The notes under the pieces were generated by a model. It made no database searches. It was given only the letters and a program-made list of their open reading frames with translations, and was not told the DNA's origin. A stretch of 64,000 bases of DNA, taken from assembly GCA_000384615.1 (NCBI GenBank), contig ARQU01000003.1:18634-82633 (forward strand), read 5' to 3'. Position numbers and translations under genes: made by a program. Each line of letters starts with the position of its first letter. Within the stretch, counting starts at the first letter, position 1. The DNA is from an alpha proteobacterium SCGC AAA536-G10 (GTDB lineage: Bacteria > Pseudomonadota > Alphaproteobacteria > Puniceispirillales > Marisalimonadaceae). This document shows, in pieces, positions 9,501 to 17,903 of the stretch.

Positions 9501-11243
9501 ATGATTACTGATGTTAATAAAGTAATAATTAAAAATTTTTGGAATGATTTTGTATCAAAATATAAATTTCATGTCATTACAGCTTTTTTTTTATTAATTT
9601 TAGTTGCTGCAACTTCTTCAGTTTACCCGTATTTGATACAACTTGTCTTTGATGGTTTGTTAGATAACAAAAATAATGACTGGATAATATTACCCATGAT
9701 TATTGCGTTTGTAGCCGTAATTAGAGGAATAGCCATGTTTTTTCAAATAAAACAAGTATCTAAAATCTCTTTATCCATTTCAGTTGATATTCAAAAAAAG
9801 TTAAGTAGGCATTTAATAAATACTGACCTAATGGAACTTAGTAAATTTTCATCGGGAAACCATGTGTCCAGAATAATGAATGACGTCATCTTAATAAGAG
9901 ACGGTTTTGAAAGAAGTATAAATAATTTAATCAGAGACACTTTGACAATAATTGCATTAATGTCTTATCTCATTTGGTTAGATTGGCTTTTATCAATATT
10001 AGTATTTGTTATATATCCTATTGCTTTTCAGCCAATTTTAAGAATTGGAAAAAAACAGAAAATTATAGCAACTTCTCTTCAAGAGCAAATGGAGATAGTA
10101 ACTTCTACTTTAACAGAAATGTTGCAGGGTATAAGAATGGTAAAATCATATAATTTAGAAAATATGGAAATAAAAAGGTCAGAAAGTGTTCTAAACAATC
10201 TTTTTTCTAAAATGTTTAACCTTGTGATTGGAAGAGCAAAAATTTTACCTATTTTAGAGATTTTAGGAGGTATCGCAGCTGCTTGTGTTATTGGTTTAGC
10301 AAGTTATAGGGTGTCTTTAGGTGGACTATCACCTGGAAGTGTAGTAGGTTATGTTACTGCTTTACTAATGATAGCACAGCCCGCAAGAGCTTTGGGAACT
10401 TTTAATGCTGTCTTACAAGAAGCTGTTTCCGCACTTGGTAGAATATATTTACAATTAAGTACTATACCTAAAGTTAATAGTTTGTCTTCAGCTCCAGATA
10501 TAAAATTACCTAAAAACAAAGCTCCAACAATAATTTTTAAAAATGTAAGTTTTTCTTATAATAAAAAATCTGATGTTTTAAATAATATTAATTTCTCTAT
10601 AAATTCAGGATCTAAAGTGGCGTTAGTAGGCCAAAGTGGAGCGGGAAAATCTTCAATAATTAATCTTATTTCAAGGTTTTACGATCCAGTATCTGGAGAA
10701 ATTTTTATCAACAAACAAAACATCAAAGAAATAAATGTAAATTCGCTTAGAAATAATATTGCACTAGTTAGTCAAGACACAATCATATATAACAAGAGCT
10801 TTCAGGATAATATTAAATTTGGAAATTTAAAAGCACATGACAAAAAAATTAGAGAAGCTGCAAAAAATGCAGGAATTCATGATTTTATTAGCGCTTCTTT
10901 AAACGGTTATGAAACTATTGTTGGGGAAGGTGGCAATATTTTATCTGGTGGTCAGAAACAGCGTATATCGATTGCAAGAGCAATACTTAAAGATGCTCCA
11001 ATACTACTTCTGGATGAAGCGACAAGTTCTCTTGACGCTGATACTGAAAATGATATTAATAAGACTTTAGAAAAATTAACAAAAAATAAAACTACTATTA
11101 CTGTTACGCATAGATTATCTAATATTATAAATTCTGATCAGATAATTTTATTTAATAAAGGTAAGGTGGTCGATATTGGTGTACATGAAGAATTAATTAA
11201 GAAATCATTATTATACAAAAAATTATATAATGTTAAGAATTAA
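9501..11243 (+). CDS. msbA: ABC exporter, MsbA-type lipid A flippase
   Basis: This is a half-size ABC exporter of 580 residues: a six-helix membrane domain (about 20-310) fused to one ATPase domain. The ATPase carries Walker A GQSGAGKS (377-384), the LSGGQKQR signature, Walker B ILLLDEATSSLD and a VTHR switch. The closest architecture is MsbA, which flips core-lipid A across the inner membrane. The adjacent divergent LPS operon supports this. A general multidrug or lipid exporter cannot be excluded. The start is the ATG after a 5-codon dead-end ATG frame. Confidence 0.87.
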   Translation: MITDVNKVIIKNFWNDFVSKYKFHVITAFFLLILVAATSSVYPYLIQLVFDGLLDNKNNDWIILPMIIAFVAVIRGIAMFFQIKQVSKISLSISVDIQKKLSRHLINTDLMELSKFSSGNHVSRIMNDVILIRDGFERSINNLIRDTLTIIALMSYLIWLDWLLSILVFVIYPIAFQPILRIGKKQKIIATSLQEQMEIVTSTLTEMLQGIRMVKSYNLENMEIKRSESVLNNLFSKMFNLVIGRAKILPILEILGGIAAACVIGLASYRVSLGGLSPGSVVGYVTALLMIAQPARALGTFNAVLQEAVSALGRIYLQLSTIPKVNSLSSAPDIKLPKNKAPTIIFKNVSFSYNKKSDVLNNINFSINSGSKVALVGQSGAGKSSIINLISRFYDPVSGEIFINKQNIKEINVNSLRNNIALVSQDTIIYNKSFQDNIKFGNLKAHDKKIREAAKNAGIHDFISASLNGYETIVGEGGNILSGGQKQRISIARAILKDAPILLLDEATSSLDADTENDINKTLEKLTKNKTTITVTHRLSNIINSDQIILFNKGKVVDIGVHEELIKKSLLYKKLYNVKN

Positions 11244-11250
11244 ATTAAAA

Positions 11251-11913
11251 CTACTCCCTTCGCAAAATATCATCCAAAAATCTACTTACCCACCACACAG
11301 ATCTAAAACTATTCTCTAATTTTTCAGGATTATATTTATTTATAACCCAATCCATGAATTTAATTTTATTTTTTTTATAGTTAATTGAATAACTTTCAAT
11401 GAAGGTATCTAACACACCAGATTTAGCCCATTTTACGTGCAAATATTTCCATGAAAGTTGTTTTATAGCAACGTCAGGATGCTGTTTTTTATAAATAATC
11501 ATATATAAGGCACACATAATACCGGCTCTGTCTGCACCTGATTTACAATGAATTAAAGCTGGATATTTAATGCTTTTAAACAATTTCTCAGCGTTGAAAA
11601 TCATTTCTTTTTCAGGTGCAGCTCGTGACCTGGCTCTAAAATCAATTAACTTTATATTATATTTACTACAAGCCTCATTTTCCAACAACCAACCACCATC
11701 TTTTCTAACTCCTCTTAGGTTCACAATGGTTTTAATACCAAGTTTGCTATATTCTCTAATCCTTGATGGAGTAGGCATATTGCTTCTATAAAGGTTTTCA
11801 TCAACTTTATGAAAATTATTATAGCAAAATCTTAAAAATCCATGATCTTTGATAATCATGTCAAACCAAGCTAAAAATCTATTGAACCTAAATTGTTTAA
11901 ATTTTGTCTTCAA
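11251..11913 (-). CDS. Dual-specificity/tyrosine-phosphatase-like protein
   Basis: This 220-residue soluble protein carries the Cys-phosphatase signature HCX5R as HCKSGADR (Cys123, Arg129). The general-acid loop is probably around Asp91 (DFRARSR). The segment after LYRSNMPTP is typical of bacterial DSP-type phosphatases. Substrate is unknown; protein phosphotyrosine, phosphoinositide-like or lipid A phosphate are all possible. It ends 7 bases from the convergent msbA and starts 4 bases from the end of pmbA, so it is probably co-transcribed with pmbA. Confidence 0.8.
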   Translation of the reverse strand: MKTKFKQFRFNRFLAWFDMIIKDHGFLRFCYNNFHKVDENLYRSNMPTPSRIREYSKLGIKTIVNLRGVRKDGGWLLENEACSKYNIKLIDFRARSRAAPEKEMIFNAEKLFKSIKYPALIHCKSGADRAGIMCALYMIIYKKQHPDVAIKQLSWKYLHVKWAKSGVLDTFIESYSINYKKNKIKFMDWVINKYNPEKLENSFRSVWWVSRFLDDILRRE

Positions 11914-11917
11914 TTAA

Positions 11918-13276
11918 TTAATTTCCTGCAATAGTCATTCCCTCAATAAGTAAAGTTGGGCAATTTATAGAATGAGAATAATCAATATCATTAGCAGGTT
12001 GAAGTGTCATAAACATTTCTTTTAAGTTACCTGCTATAGTAGCTTCAGTTATTGGGTTTGAAAATTCCCCATTTTTTATCCAAAAACCACTTGCACCTCG
12101 ACTATAATCACCTGTAACCATTGATACACTACTGCCAATCATGTCGGTTACGTAAAATCCGTCACTTACATTTGCTATTAATTGTACTGGTGTAACTTCA
12201 CCTGGAGTTAAAATTAAATTAGAAATACCTGGAGCAGGAGGTCCACTAATGCCTCGTTTAGCATTTCCTGTCGGTGCCATGTTTAATTGTTTTGCTGAGG
12301 ATAAATCTAACAGCCATTGTTGAAGGACACCCTCTTTTATTAATAAATTTTTTGAAGACCCCAAACCTTCTCCGTCAAACAATCTCGAAGCGAGTCCTCT
12401 CTTTAGAAATGGATCATCAACTAAATTGATAGATTTATTTGCTATTTTTTTGTTTAGCATATCTTTTAAAAAACTTGTTTTTCTTGCTATTGCAGATCCA
12501 TTGATAGCAGAGGCAAAATGACTTGCTATTGACCTTGACACTCTAGGGTCAAATATAACTGGATATTTACCTGTCACAGGTTTTTTGGCTCCCATTCTTG
12601 CTAATGTTTTTTTTGCAGCTTCAAGACCAATTTTTTTTGAATTTGTGAGGTCCTCTCCAAAGACTTTTGAAGAGTAATCATAATCTCTTTCCATTTTTCC
12701 ATCTTTTTCGGCAATCACAACAACTGAAACACTATGATTAGATTTTTTTTTATTTCCAAAAAAACCATTAGATGTCATCAAAAGTGTTTCTCCTTCACCC
12801 CAAGATGCGTCTGCTCCATCACTATTAGTTATTCCTTTGACACTTAAAGCCGCGTCTTCAACTTCAGAAGCTCTATCCCTAATAATATCTATGTTTGGCT
12901 CAACTTTGTCATAGCTTTCAATAATAGCTTTATTATTTAATGGAAATTTATGAAGTAGTTCTTTATCAGCAATAAAACTGAAATTGTCTTGAGGAGCAAT
13001 TTTAGCCATTTCAACAGCTCTTTTTGCAACATCTTTAATAGCACTCTCAGAGTTTTCATTTGTTGAAACTGAGGCAATTTTATTATCAATAAATACTCGT
13101 AAGCCAGTATCAAAATCTTCATATCTTTCTATATTTTCGTCTTTACCTAATCTTCTGGTAAGTGAAACGCCTCTACTTCTAGATAAAACACAATCGGCAG
13201 CTGTTGCTCCTTTTGAGATGGCTGTTTCTATTAAAAGGTTCATTATATCTTTGTCATTAAGTTTTTGTGCACACAT
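11918..13276 (-). CDS. pmbA: TldE/PmbA metalloprotease partner subunit
   Basis: PmbA (TldE) pairs with TldD to form a protease that cleaves unfolded or modified peptides, known from microcin B17 maturation and CcdA turnover. The 452-residue length and the C-terminal GDYSRGASGFWIKNGE segment are family hallmarks. As expected for TldE, it lacks the metal-binding HEXXXH found in TldD. Its partner tldD is about 10.7 kb away in this window rather than adjacent. It is leftward and divergent from argC. Confidence 0.93.
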   Translation of the reverse strand: MCAQKLNDKDIMNLLIETAISKGATAADCVLSRSRGVSLTRRLGKDENIERYEDFDTGLRVFIDNKIASVSTNENSESAIKDVAKRAVEMAKIAPQDNFSFIADKELLHKFPLNNKAIIESYDKVEPNIDIIRDRASEVEDAALSVKGITNSDGADASWGEGETLLMTSNGFFGNKKKSNHSVSVVVIAEKDGKMERDYDYSSKVFGEDLTNSKKIGLEAAKKTLARMGAKKPVTGKYPVIFDPRVSRSIASHFASAINGSAIARKTSFLKDMLNKKIANKSINLVDDPFLKRGLASRLFDGEGLGSSKNLLIKEGVLQQWLLDLSSAKQLNMAPTGNAKRGISGPPAPGISNLILTPGEVTPVQLIANVSDGFYVTDMIGSSVSMVTGDYSRGASGFWIKNGEFSNPITEATIAGNLKEMFMTLQPANDIDYSHSINCPTLLIEGMTIAGN

Positions 13277-13383
13277 TCAAAATAAGTCCTATAAAAAATA
13301 AAAATTACAAAAAAATTTATTCTTGAGTTATTAATATACTGTTCAAGTTGTTGCAATGTTTATAAGTATTAAAAAAGGTTAAA

Positions 13384-14328
13384 ATGAAAAAGAATGTTTT
13401 TATAGATGGTGAAATTGGAACTACTGGCTTACTAGTTCATGAAAAATTAACAAAACACCCCAACGTCAATATCTTATCAGTTAATCAAGATAAAAGAAAA
13501 GACCTTAATTATAAAAAAGAAATGTTCAAAGCATCAGATATATCTTTCTTATGTTTGCCGGATGATAGTGCAGTTGAAGCTGTTCAAATAGCTAATCAAC
13601 TAGGAAATAAATCTCCAATAATAATTGATGCTTCAACAGCTCATAGGACAAATCCAGATTGGGCATACGGTCTTCCAGAATTAGGCTTAGAATTTAGAAA
13701 AAAGTTATTACACTCTAAACGTATTGCTGCTCCTGGATGTTATTCCACTGGTGCAAACGTGATCCTAAAGCCCCTTTTAGAAAACAATTTTATAAGCCAT
13801 AAAAATCCAATAGTAATTAATGCTGTAAGTGGCTATTCTGGAGGAGGAAAGGCAATGATAAATTACTTTAAAGAAAAAGATCATGAGCCTTTTTTTAATT
13901 ATGGATTAAAATTAAATCATAAGCATTTACCTGAAATTATATATCATAATAATTTAGAGTTAACCCCAATTTTTAGTCCATCTGTTGGAGATTTTATTCA
14001 AGGTATGATTGTATCAATACCAATACATTTTCAATGGTTTAAAAAGAAAATTAACACTCAAATAGTTCGGTCCTGTATGGAGGATTATTATTCAGGTGCA
14101 CATTTTATAAAGGTTTTGAAAAAGGATGAAGGAATTAGCCCCCAAGGTTATTTTAGGCCAGATAATTTAGTTGGTACTAATAATTTAGAAATAAGTGTTT
14201 TTGGCAATGATGATAATAATCAATTAATAATATCATCAAGGTTAGATAATCTAGGCAAAGGAGCTTCTGGCGCAGCTATTCAATGCATGAACATAGCTCT
14301 TGGATTTGATGAAACTTTAGGTTTATAA
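13384..14328 (+). CDS. argC: N-acetyl-gamma-glutamyl-phosphate reductase, type 2
   Basis: ArgC reduces N-acetylglutamyl phosphate to the semialdehyde in arginine synthesis, using NADPH. The short 314-residue form that starts MKKNVFIDGEIGTTG is the type 2 ArgC. The catalytic Cys119 lies in AAPGCYSTGA. NADP binding involves the IGTTG loop and the LCLPDDSA segment. A purine-rich site (AAAAGG) precedes the ATG. It is followed after 21 bases by an unassigned gene in the same direction. Confidence 0.95.
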   Translation: MKKNVFIDGEIGTTGLLVHEKLTKHPNVNILSVNQDKRKDLNYKKEMFKASDISFLCLPDDSAVEAVQIANQLGNKSPIIIDASTAHRTNPDWAYGLPELGLEFRKKLLHSKRIAAPGCYSTGANVILKPLLENNFISHKNPIVINAVSGYSGGGKAMINYFKEKDHEPFFNYGLKLNHKHLPEIIYHNNLELTPIFSPSVGDFIQGMIVSIPIHFQWFKKKINTQIVRSCMEDYYSGAHFIKVLKKDEGISPQGYFRPDNLVGTNNLEISVFGNDDNNQLIISSRLDNLGKGASGAAIQCMNIALGFDETLGL

Positions 14329-14349
14329 ATTTCCAGGTGATTTTATAAG

Positions 14350-15117
14350 ATGGGAAAAAATGAAAATGATGAATTATTTCCTAATCTATCTTTTTACAAT
14401 AGAGCTGTAGGTTACCCGTATTTTGCCCCCAATTATTCTTTTTCTTTTTATAAGGGTCAATTTGTGAAAGGAATATGTTTTGATTTAGATAAAAGAACAC
14501 CCATTTTGTCTATCGGATCAAATAGGTCACCTTATCAATTAAAAAGAAAGTTTTCTTTGATTCAAGACATATGCGTTACTCCAGCAACATTATATGACTC
14601 TGACATAGTATATGCAGCGTCTGTATCAGCTTATGGATCAATGCCAGCTACACAATGGCCTTGTGAAGGAGCAAAAGTTGATCTTAACGTATTATGGCTC
14701 AACGAAAGTCAATTAAATATAATGCACTTAAGTGAGGCCTTGGGAGTTGCTTATAATTTTGTAAAATTGAAATTAGGAACTGTAAAAATAAAGGAATTTG
14801 AATGGCAAAAAGAAATATATGGATATGTGTCTATACCAGGTGCTTTTTCTTTTAATGAAAATAAACCCAAAAGATTATCGGCGTTAAAAGCGCAAAACAT
14901 TAATTTAAAAGGTATCTATGAAAGTGAGGCACTTATTTATCTCAAAAATTTTTTAGATGTTAACGATAAAAATTTGTCACAGTGGCTAGATGATGTAATA
15001 AACGACAAAATTTATAGGCTTGAAATTCATAAGGTACTTAAATCTAAAGCTATAAAACCTCAAAATCCTAATTGGGATGTACTTGAAACAAATTTAAAAG
15101 GTGAATTGATTATTTAA
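14350..15117 (+). CDS. Conserved protein, possible gamma-glutamylcyclotransferase-like fold
   Basis: I cannot name this 255-residue soluble protein with confidence. It contains ILSIGSNRSPYQLKRKF, followed by a strand-rich region (ATLYDSDIVYAASVSAYGSMPAT) and then a VLWLNESQLNIMHLSEA segment. That order recalls gamma-glutamylcyclotransferase-like (AIG2) proteins: a YGSN loop, an ATI-type strand and an acidic helix. The match is by eye and weak. It has no signal peptide. It lies 21 bases downstream of argC and is probably in its operon, so a role in amino-acid metabolism is possible. Confidence 0.6.
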   Translation: MGKNENDELFPNLSFYNRAVGYPYFAPNYSFSFYKGQFVKGICFDLDKRTPILSIGSNRSPYQLKRKFSLIQDICVTPATLYDSDIVYAASVSAYGSMPATQWPCEGAKVDLNVLWLNESQLNIMHLSEALGVAYNFVKLKLGTVKIKEFEWQKEIYGYVSIPGAFSFNENKPKRLSALKAQNINLKGIYESEALIYLKNFLDVNDKNLSQWLDDVINDKIYRLEIHKVLKSKAIKPQNPNWDVLETNLKGELII

Positions 15118-15336
15118 TCATATATCAGATCATTGCTTTAATGCCTTTCCAACCTTAAAATTATAATTATTATGAATATGCTTAGAGCTAAATTGTAAAG
15201 TATCCTTTTTTTTTAAAAGAATATTGAGAAATATGTTATCTTTTTGATATTTAAATACATAAACCAATTAAAATTAAGAAATATATGCTGCTTATTAGCA
15301 CATTTTCCATAACATAAAGCCTTTTTTGGTTTACAA

Positions 15337-15351
15337 TGATAATTATTATCA
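15337..15351. promoter_or_regulatory. Candidate Fur-family operator (perfect 7-1-7 palindrome)
   Basis: The sequence TGATAATTATTATCA is a perfect inverted repeat of two 7-base arms around one base. It matches the 7-1-7 core of Fur boxes (TGATAATNATTATCA), which Fur or Mur family regulators bind. A TTTACA hexamer at 15330-15335 could be a -35 whose spacer would be filled by the palindrome, although the matching -10 is poor. It lies 182 bases before the proteorhodopsin start. A leftward target is also possible. Function is inferred from the motif only. Confidence 0.65.
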
Positions 15352-15467
15352 ATAATTAAATCATTTAAAATCAATATGTTAGCAAAAAAGGTAAAAAAAA
15401 AATGTGTTTTATTAACTTTTATTTGTTGCCTAACTATAAATTCCAATTTACTATTTTGCTGAATATG

Positions 15468-15473
15468 TATAAT
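15468..15473 (+). promoter_or_regulatory. Candidate -10 box for proteorhodopsin
   Basis: A consensus TATAAT with a TG one base upstream (TATGTATAAT context) lies 60 bases before the ATG. No good TTGACA-like -35 sits at 17 bases; TTTACT occurs at 15 bases. An extended -10 or activator-dependent promoter would fit. The predicted leader would be about 55 bases. Confidence 0.45.
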
Positions 15474-15483
15474 TTGCATAGAA

Positions 15484-15499
15484 TCTAGCAGTTGCTAGA
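15484..15499. repeat. 7-2-7 inverted repeat in the proteorhodopsin leader
   Basis: TCTAGCA, GT and TGCTAGA form a perfect inverted repeat 34 bases before the start codon and 10 bases after the TATAAT box. It could be an operator overlapping the transcription start or a small 5' hairpin in the mRNA. A 2-base loop is tight for RNA, which favours a DNA-binding site. No regulator can be named. Confidence 0.5.
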
Positions 15500-15533
15500 A
15501 ATTAAACATGACAAGTATAAGGGGAGTTTATAA

Positions 15534-16301
15534 ATGTCTTTTTTAAAATATTTAATACCGGCTACATTATTAGCTGGACTTCCAGCACTTGCTTATGCAG
15601 GATCTCACGCTAGTGGTAACCTGGATCCAAGCGATGGTGTTGGTATAAGTTTTTGGATAATATCTATTGCCATGGTTGCAGCAACTGTTTTTTTCTTAAT
15701 GGAATCATTGAGAGTTAAAGGCAAGTGGAGAACATCTCTAGTTGTTGGTGCTCTAGTTACTTTAGTGGCAGCTGTTCACTATTTTTACATGAGAGATGTA
15801 TGGGTATCTACTGGTGCATCACCTACTGTATTTAGATATGTTGATTGGATAATCACAGTTCCATTACAAATGATTGAATTTTATTTAATCTTAGCTGCTT
15901 GTACAGCCATTGCTGGCGGAGTATTCTGGAGATTATTTGTTGGTTCACTAGTAATGTTAATTGGTGGATATCTTGGTGAGGCTGGTTTTATCAACGCTAC
16001 ACTAGGATTTGTTATCGGAATGGCTGGTTGGATATTCATTCTTTATGAAATCTTTGCTGGTGAAGCAAGTAAAGTTAATGCTGCTGAAGCTCCAGACTCT
16101 GTAAAAACAGCTTATAATACTATGAAATGGATCGTTACAATTGGATGGGCGATTTATCCAATAGGTTATTTCATGGGTTACATGGCTGGCGGTGCAGACG
16201 CAAACAGCTTAAACATTATTTATAACTTAGCCGACGTTGTTAACAAAATAGCATTTTGTTTAGCTATATGGGCAGCGGCTGTTACAGAATCAGACGCATA
16301 A
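15534..16301 (+). CDS. Proteorhodopsin, blue-tuned light-driven proton pump
   Basis: This is a seven-helix retinal protein of 255 residues with an N-terminal signal peptide (cleavage near AYA-GS). The helix C motif is RYVDWIITVPLQMIEF: Asp104 is the Schiff-base counterion, Thr108 the middle position and Glu115 the proton donor. This DTE pattern marks an outward proton pump. Gln112 occupies the spectral tuning site (105 in green proteorhodopsin) and predicts blue absorption. His82 and the retinal Lys238 (ADVVNKIAF) are present. GGGGAG lies 7 bases before the ATG. It is followed by a strong terminator and then by the genes for making retinal. Confidence 0.98.
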   Translation: MSFLKYLIPATLLAGLPALAYAGSHASGNLDPSDGVGISFWIISIAMVAATVFFLMESLRVKGKWRTSLVVGALVTLVAAVHYFYMRDVWVSTGASPTVFRYVDWIITVPLQMIEFYLILAACTAIAGGVFWRLFVGSLVMLIGGYLGEAGFINATLGFVIGMAGWIFILYEIFAGEASKVNAAEAPDSVKTAYNTMKWIVTIGWAIYPIGYFMGYMAGGADANSLNIIYNLADVVNKIAFCLAIWAAAVTESDA

Positions 16302-16321
16302 AATCAAATTTATAATCACTT

Positions 16322-16355
16322 AAAGCCTGTAGGTAAAACTACAGGCTTTTTTTTT
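16322..16355 (+). terminator. Rho-independent terminator after proteorhodopsin
   Basis: A perfect 11-base-pair stem (AAAGCCTGTAG and CTACAGGCTTT) with a 6-base loop is followed by an uninterrupted run of T. It lies 21 bases after the proteorhodopsin stop codon and 40 bases before crtI. It should end most proteorhodopsin transcripts, making the crt genes dependent on readthrough or on a weak promoter in the following AT-rich 40 bases. Confidence 0.93.
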
Positions 16356-16394
16356 AATATATTTAAATTCATAATATAGAAATTATTAGAAATA

Positions 16395-17891
16395 ATGGAC
16401 GGATCAGTAAAAGTACAAAAGAAAATTAAAAGTATTGTAATTGGTGGTGGTTTTGGTGGTATTGCTGCTGCTCTTAGATTAAGGGCGCTAGGTCACCAAG
16501 TTACATTAATAGAAAAATTAGGTTGTCTAGGAGGTAGGGCACAAGTTTTTAAGAAAAATGGTTTCAAACATGATGCAGGACCGACAGTAATAACCGCTCC
16601 TTTCTTGTTTGACGAACTTTTTGAGTTATTTGGTGAAAACAGAAAGGATTATGTTGAATTTAAACCATTAGATCCGTGGTACAGATTTCATTTTCACGAT
16701 GGTCAAACTTTTGATTATTCTCAAACAATTGAAAAAACAAAAAAAGAAATGAAAAAATTTTCGGTTGAAGATGCTAATAATTATGAAGGTTTGTTAAACG
16801 CGTCAAAATCAATTTTTGACGTTGGCTTTACAAAGCTTGCAGACAAGCCATTCAATTCATTCTCTTTTATGTTGAAACAAATTCCTTCTCTTCTCAAATT
16901 AAAGAGTTATTTAACTGTCTCTCAATTAGTAAACAAATATATCAAAAATTCAAATCTGAGAGCGGCATTTTCAATACATCCATTATTAGTGGGAGGGAAC
17001 CCATTTTCAACTACTTCTATATACGCCTTGATACATTTCTTAGAAAGAAATTGGGGTGTGTATTTCAGTATGGGCGGAACTGGAAAACTAGTTGAAGAAT
17101 TAACAAAACTACTTAAGCGATCTGGTGTCGAAGTGAAGTATAATACCGATATTAAAACTGCATATCAGAAGAATGGTAAAATTGAAAAATTGGAGAGTAT
17201 GGTCGGAGAAGTTTTTCTTCCAGATAATATCGTTTTTAACGGAGATCCACCAACTTTTTATAAAGAAATCTTGAAATCTAATAGTTTATTCGAAAAAAGA
17301 AAAAAATTTTTACCTGAGAAGTTGACTACTTATTCCATGGGAATGTTTGTTTTGTTTTTTGGAACAAAAAAACAGTATCCCAAAATAGCTCATCACACTA
17401 TTTGGTTGGGAAAAAGATTTAAAGGCTTATTAAAAGATATTTTTGATAATAAAATTTTAAGCGAAGATTTTTCGCTTTATATCCATAGACCTACTGCAAC
17501 AGATCAAAGCTTTGCTCCTAAGGGGTGTGATAGTTTTTATGTTTTATGTCCAGTTCCAAATTTATTAGGCAATGTTGACTGGAGTGTTGAAGGTAGTAAG
17601 TTACAAGCTAGAATTGTTAAAGCCCTTGAACTTACCATTTTACCTGATTTACAAAAAAACATATCAGATGATTTTTTCATGACACCTATTGACTTTAAAA
17701 ATAACTATCGATCAACTCATGGCGCTGGTTTTTCAATTGCACCAAATTTTTCTCAGTCAGCGTGGTTTAGGTATCACAATAAAGACCCTCATATTAATAA
17801 TTTATACTTTGCTGCTGCTGGAGCACATCCTGGAGCAGGTGTCCCAGGTGTTTTATCATCAGCAAAAATTGTAGAGAGTCTAATAAAATAA
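16395..17891 (+). CDS. crtI: Phytoene desaturase
   Basis: CrtI desaturates phytoene in four steps to lycopene, using FAD. The 498-residue protein has the N-terminal dinucleotide-binding GGGFGGIAAALRLRALG (about 15-31) with the downstream Glu. The C-terminal GAHPGAGVPGVLSSAKI segment is typical of bacterial CrtI. It is the first gene of a tight rightward cluster crtI-crtB-crtY-blh (gaps of 12 and 1 bases, then a 1-base overlap) that would supply retinal to the proteorhodopsin upstream. Confidence 0.96.
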   Translation: MDGSVKVQKKIKSIVIGGGFGGIAAALRLRALGHQVTLIEKLGCLGGRAQVFKKNGFKHDAGPTVITAPFLFDELFELFGENRKDYVEFKPLDPWYRFHFHDGQTFDYSQTIEKTKKEMKKFSVEDANNYEGLLNASKSIFDVGFTKLADKPFNSFSFMLKQIPSLLKLKSYLTVSQLVNKYIKNSNLRAAFSIHPLLVGGNPFSTTSIYALIHFLERNWGVYFSMGGTGKLVEELTKLLKRSGVEVKYNTDIKTAYQKNGKIEKLESMVGEVFLPDNIVFNGDPPTFYKEILKSNSLFEKRKKFLPEKLTTYSMGMFVLFFGTKKQYPKIAHHTIWLGKRFKGLLKDIFDNKILSEDFSLYIHRPTATDQSFAPKGCDSFYVLCPVPNLLGNVDWSVEGSKLQARIVKALELTILPDLQKNISDDFFMTPIDFKNNYRSTHGAGFSIAPNFSQSAWFRYHNKDPHINNLYFAAAGAHPGAGVPGVLSSAKIVESLIK

Positions 17892-17903
17892 AAGAGTGCA
17901 TTA

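Larger units (their letters stand above)
15118..15533. other. 416-base intergenic region upstream of proteorhodopsin
   Basis: This is the longest gap between confident genes in the window. It holds a perfect 7-1-7 Fur-type palindrome (15337-15351), a TATAAT box (15468-15473), a 7-2-7 inverted repeat (15484-15499) and a GGGGAG ribosome binding site (15521-15526). The left 200 bases are AT-rich with no terminator that I can see. A minus-strand frame of 88 codons covers much of it, but it looks spurious. Confidence 0.75.

Noticed and set aside
15213..15479. Minus-strand 88-codon frame upstream of proteorhodopsin
   Set aside because: Composition is AT-driven low complexity (runs of Phe, Ile, Asn, Lys), there is no ribosome binding site, and it crosses the Fur-type box and the likely proteorhodopsin promoter. 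A shorter 19-codon hydrophobic frame inside it (start near 15311) is also unsupported.
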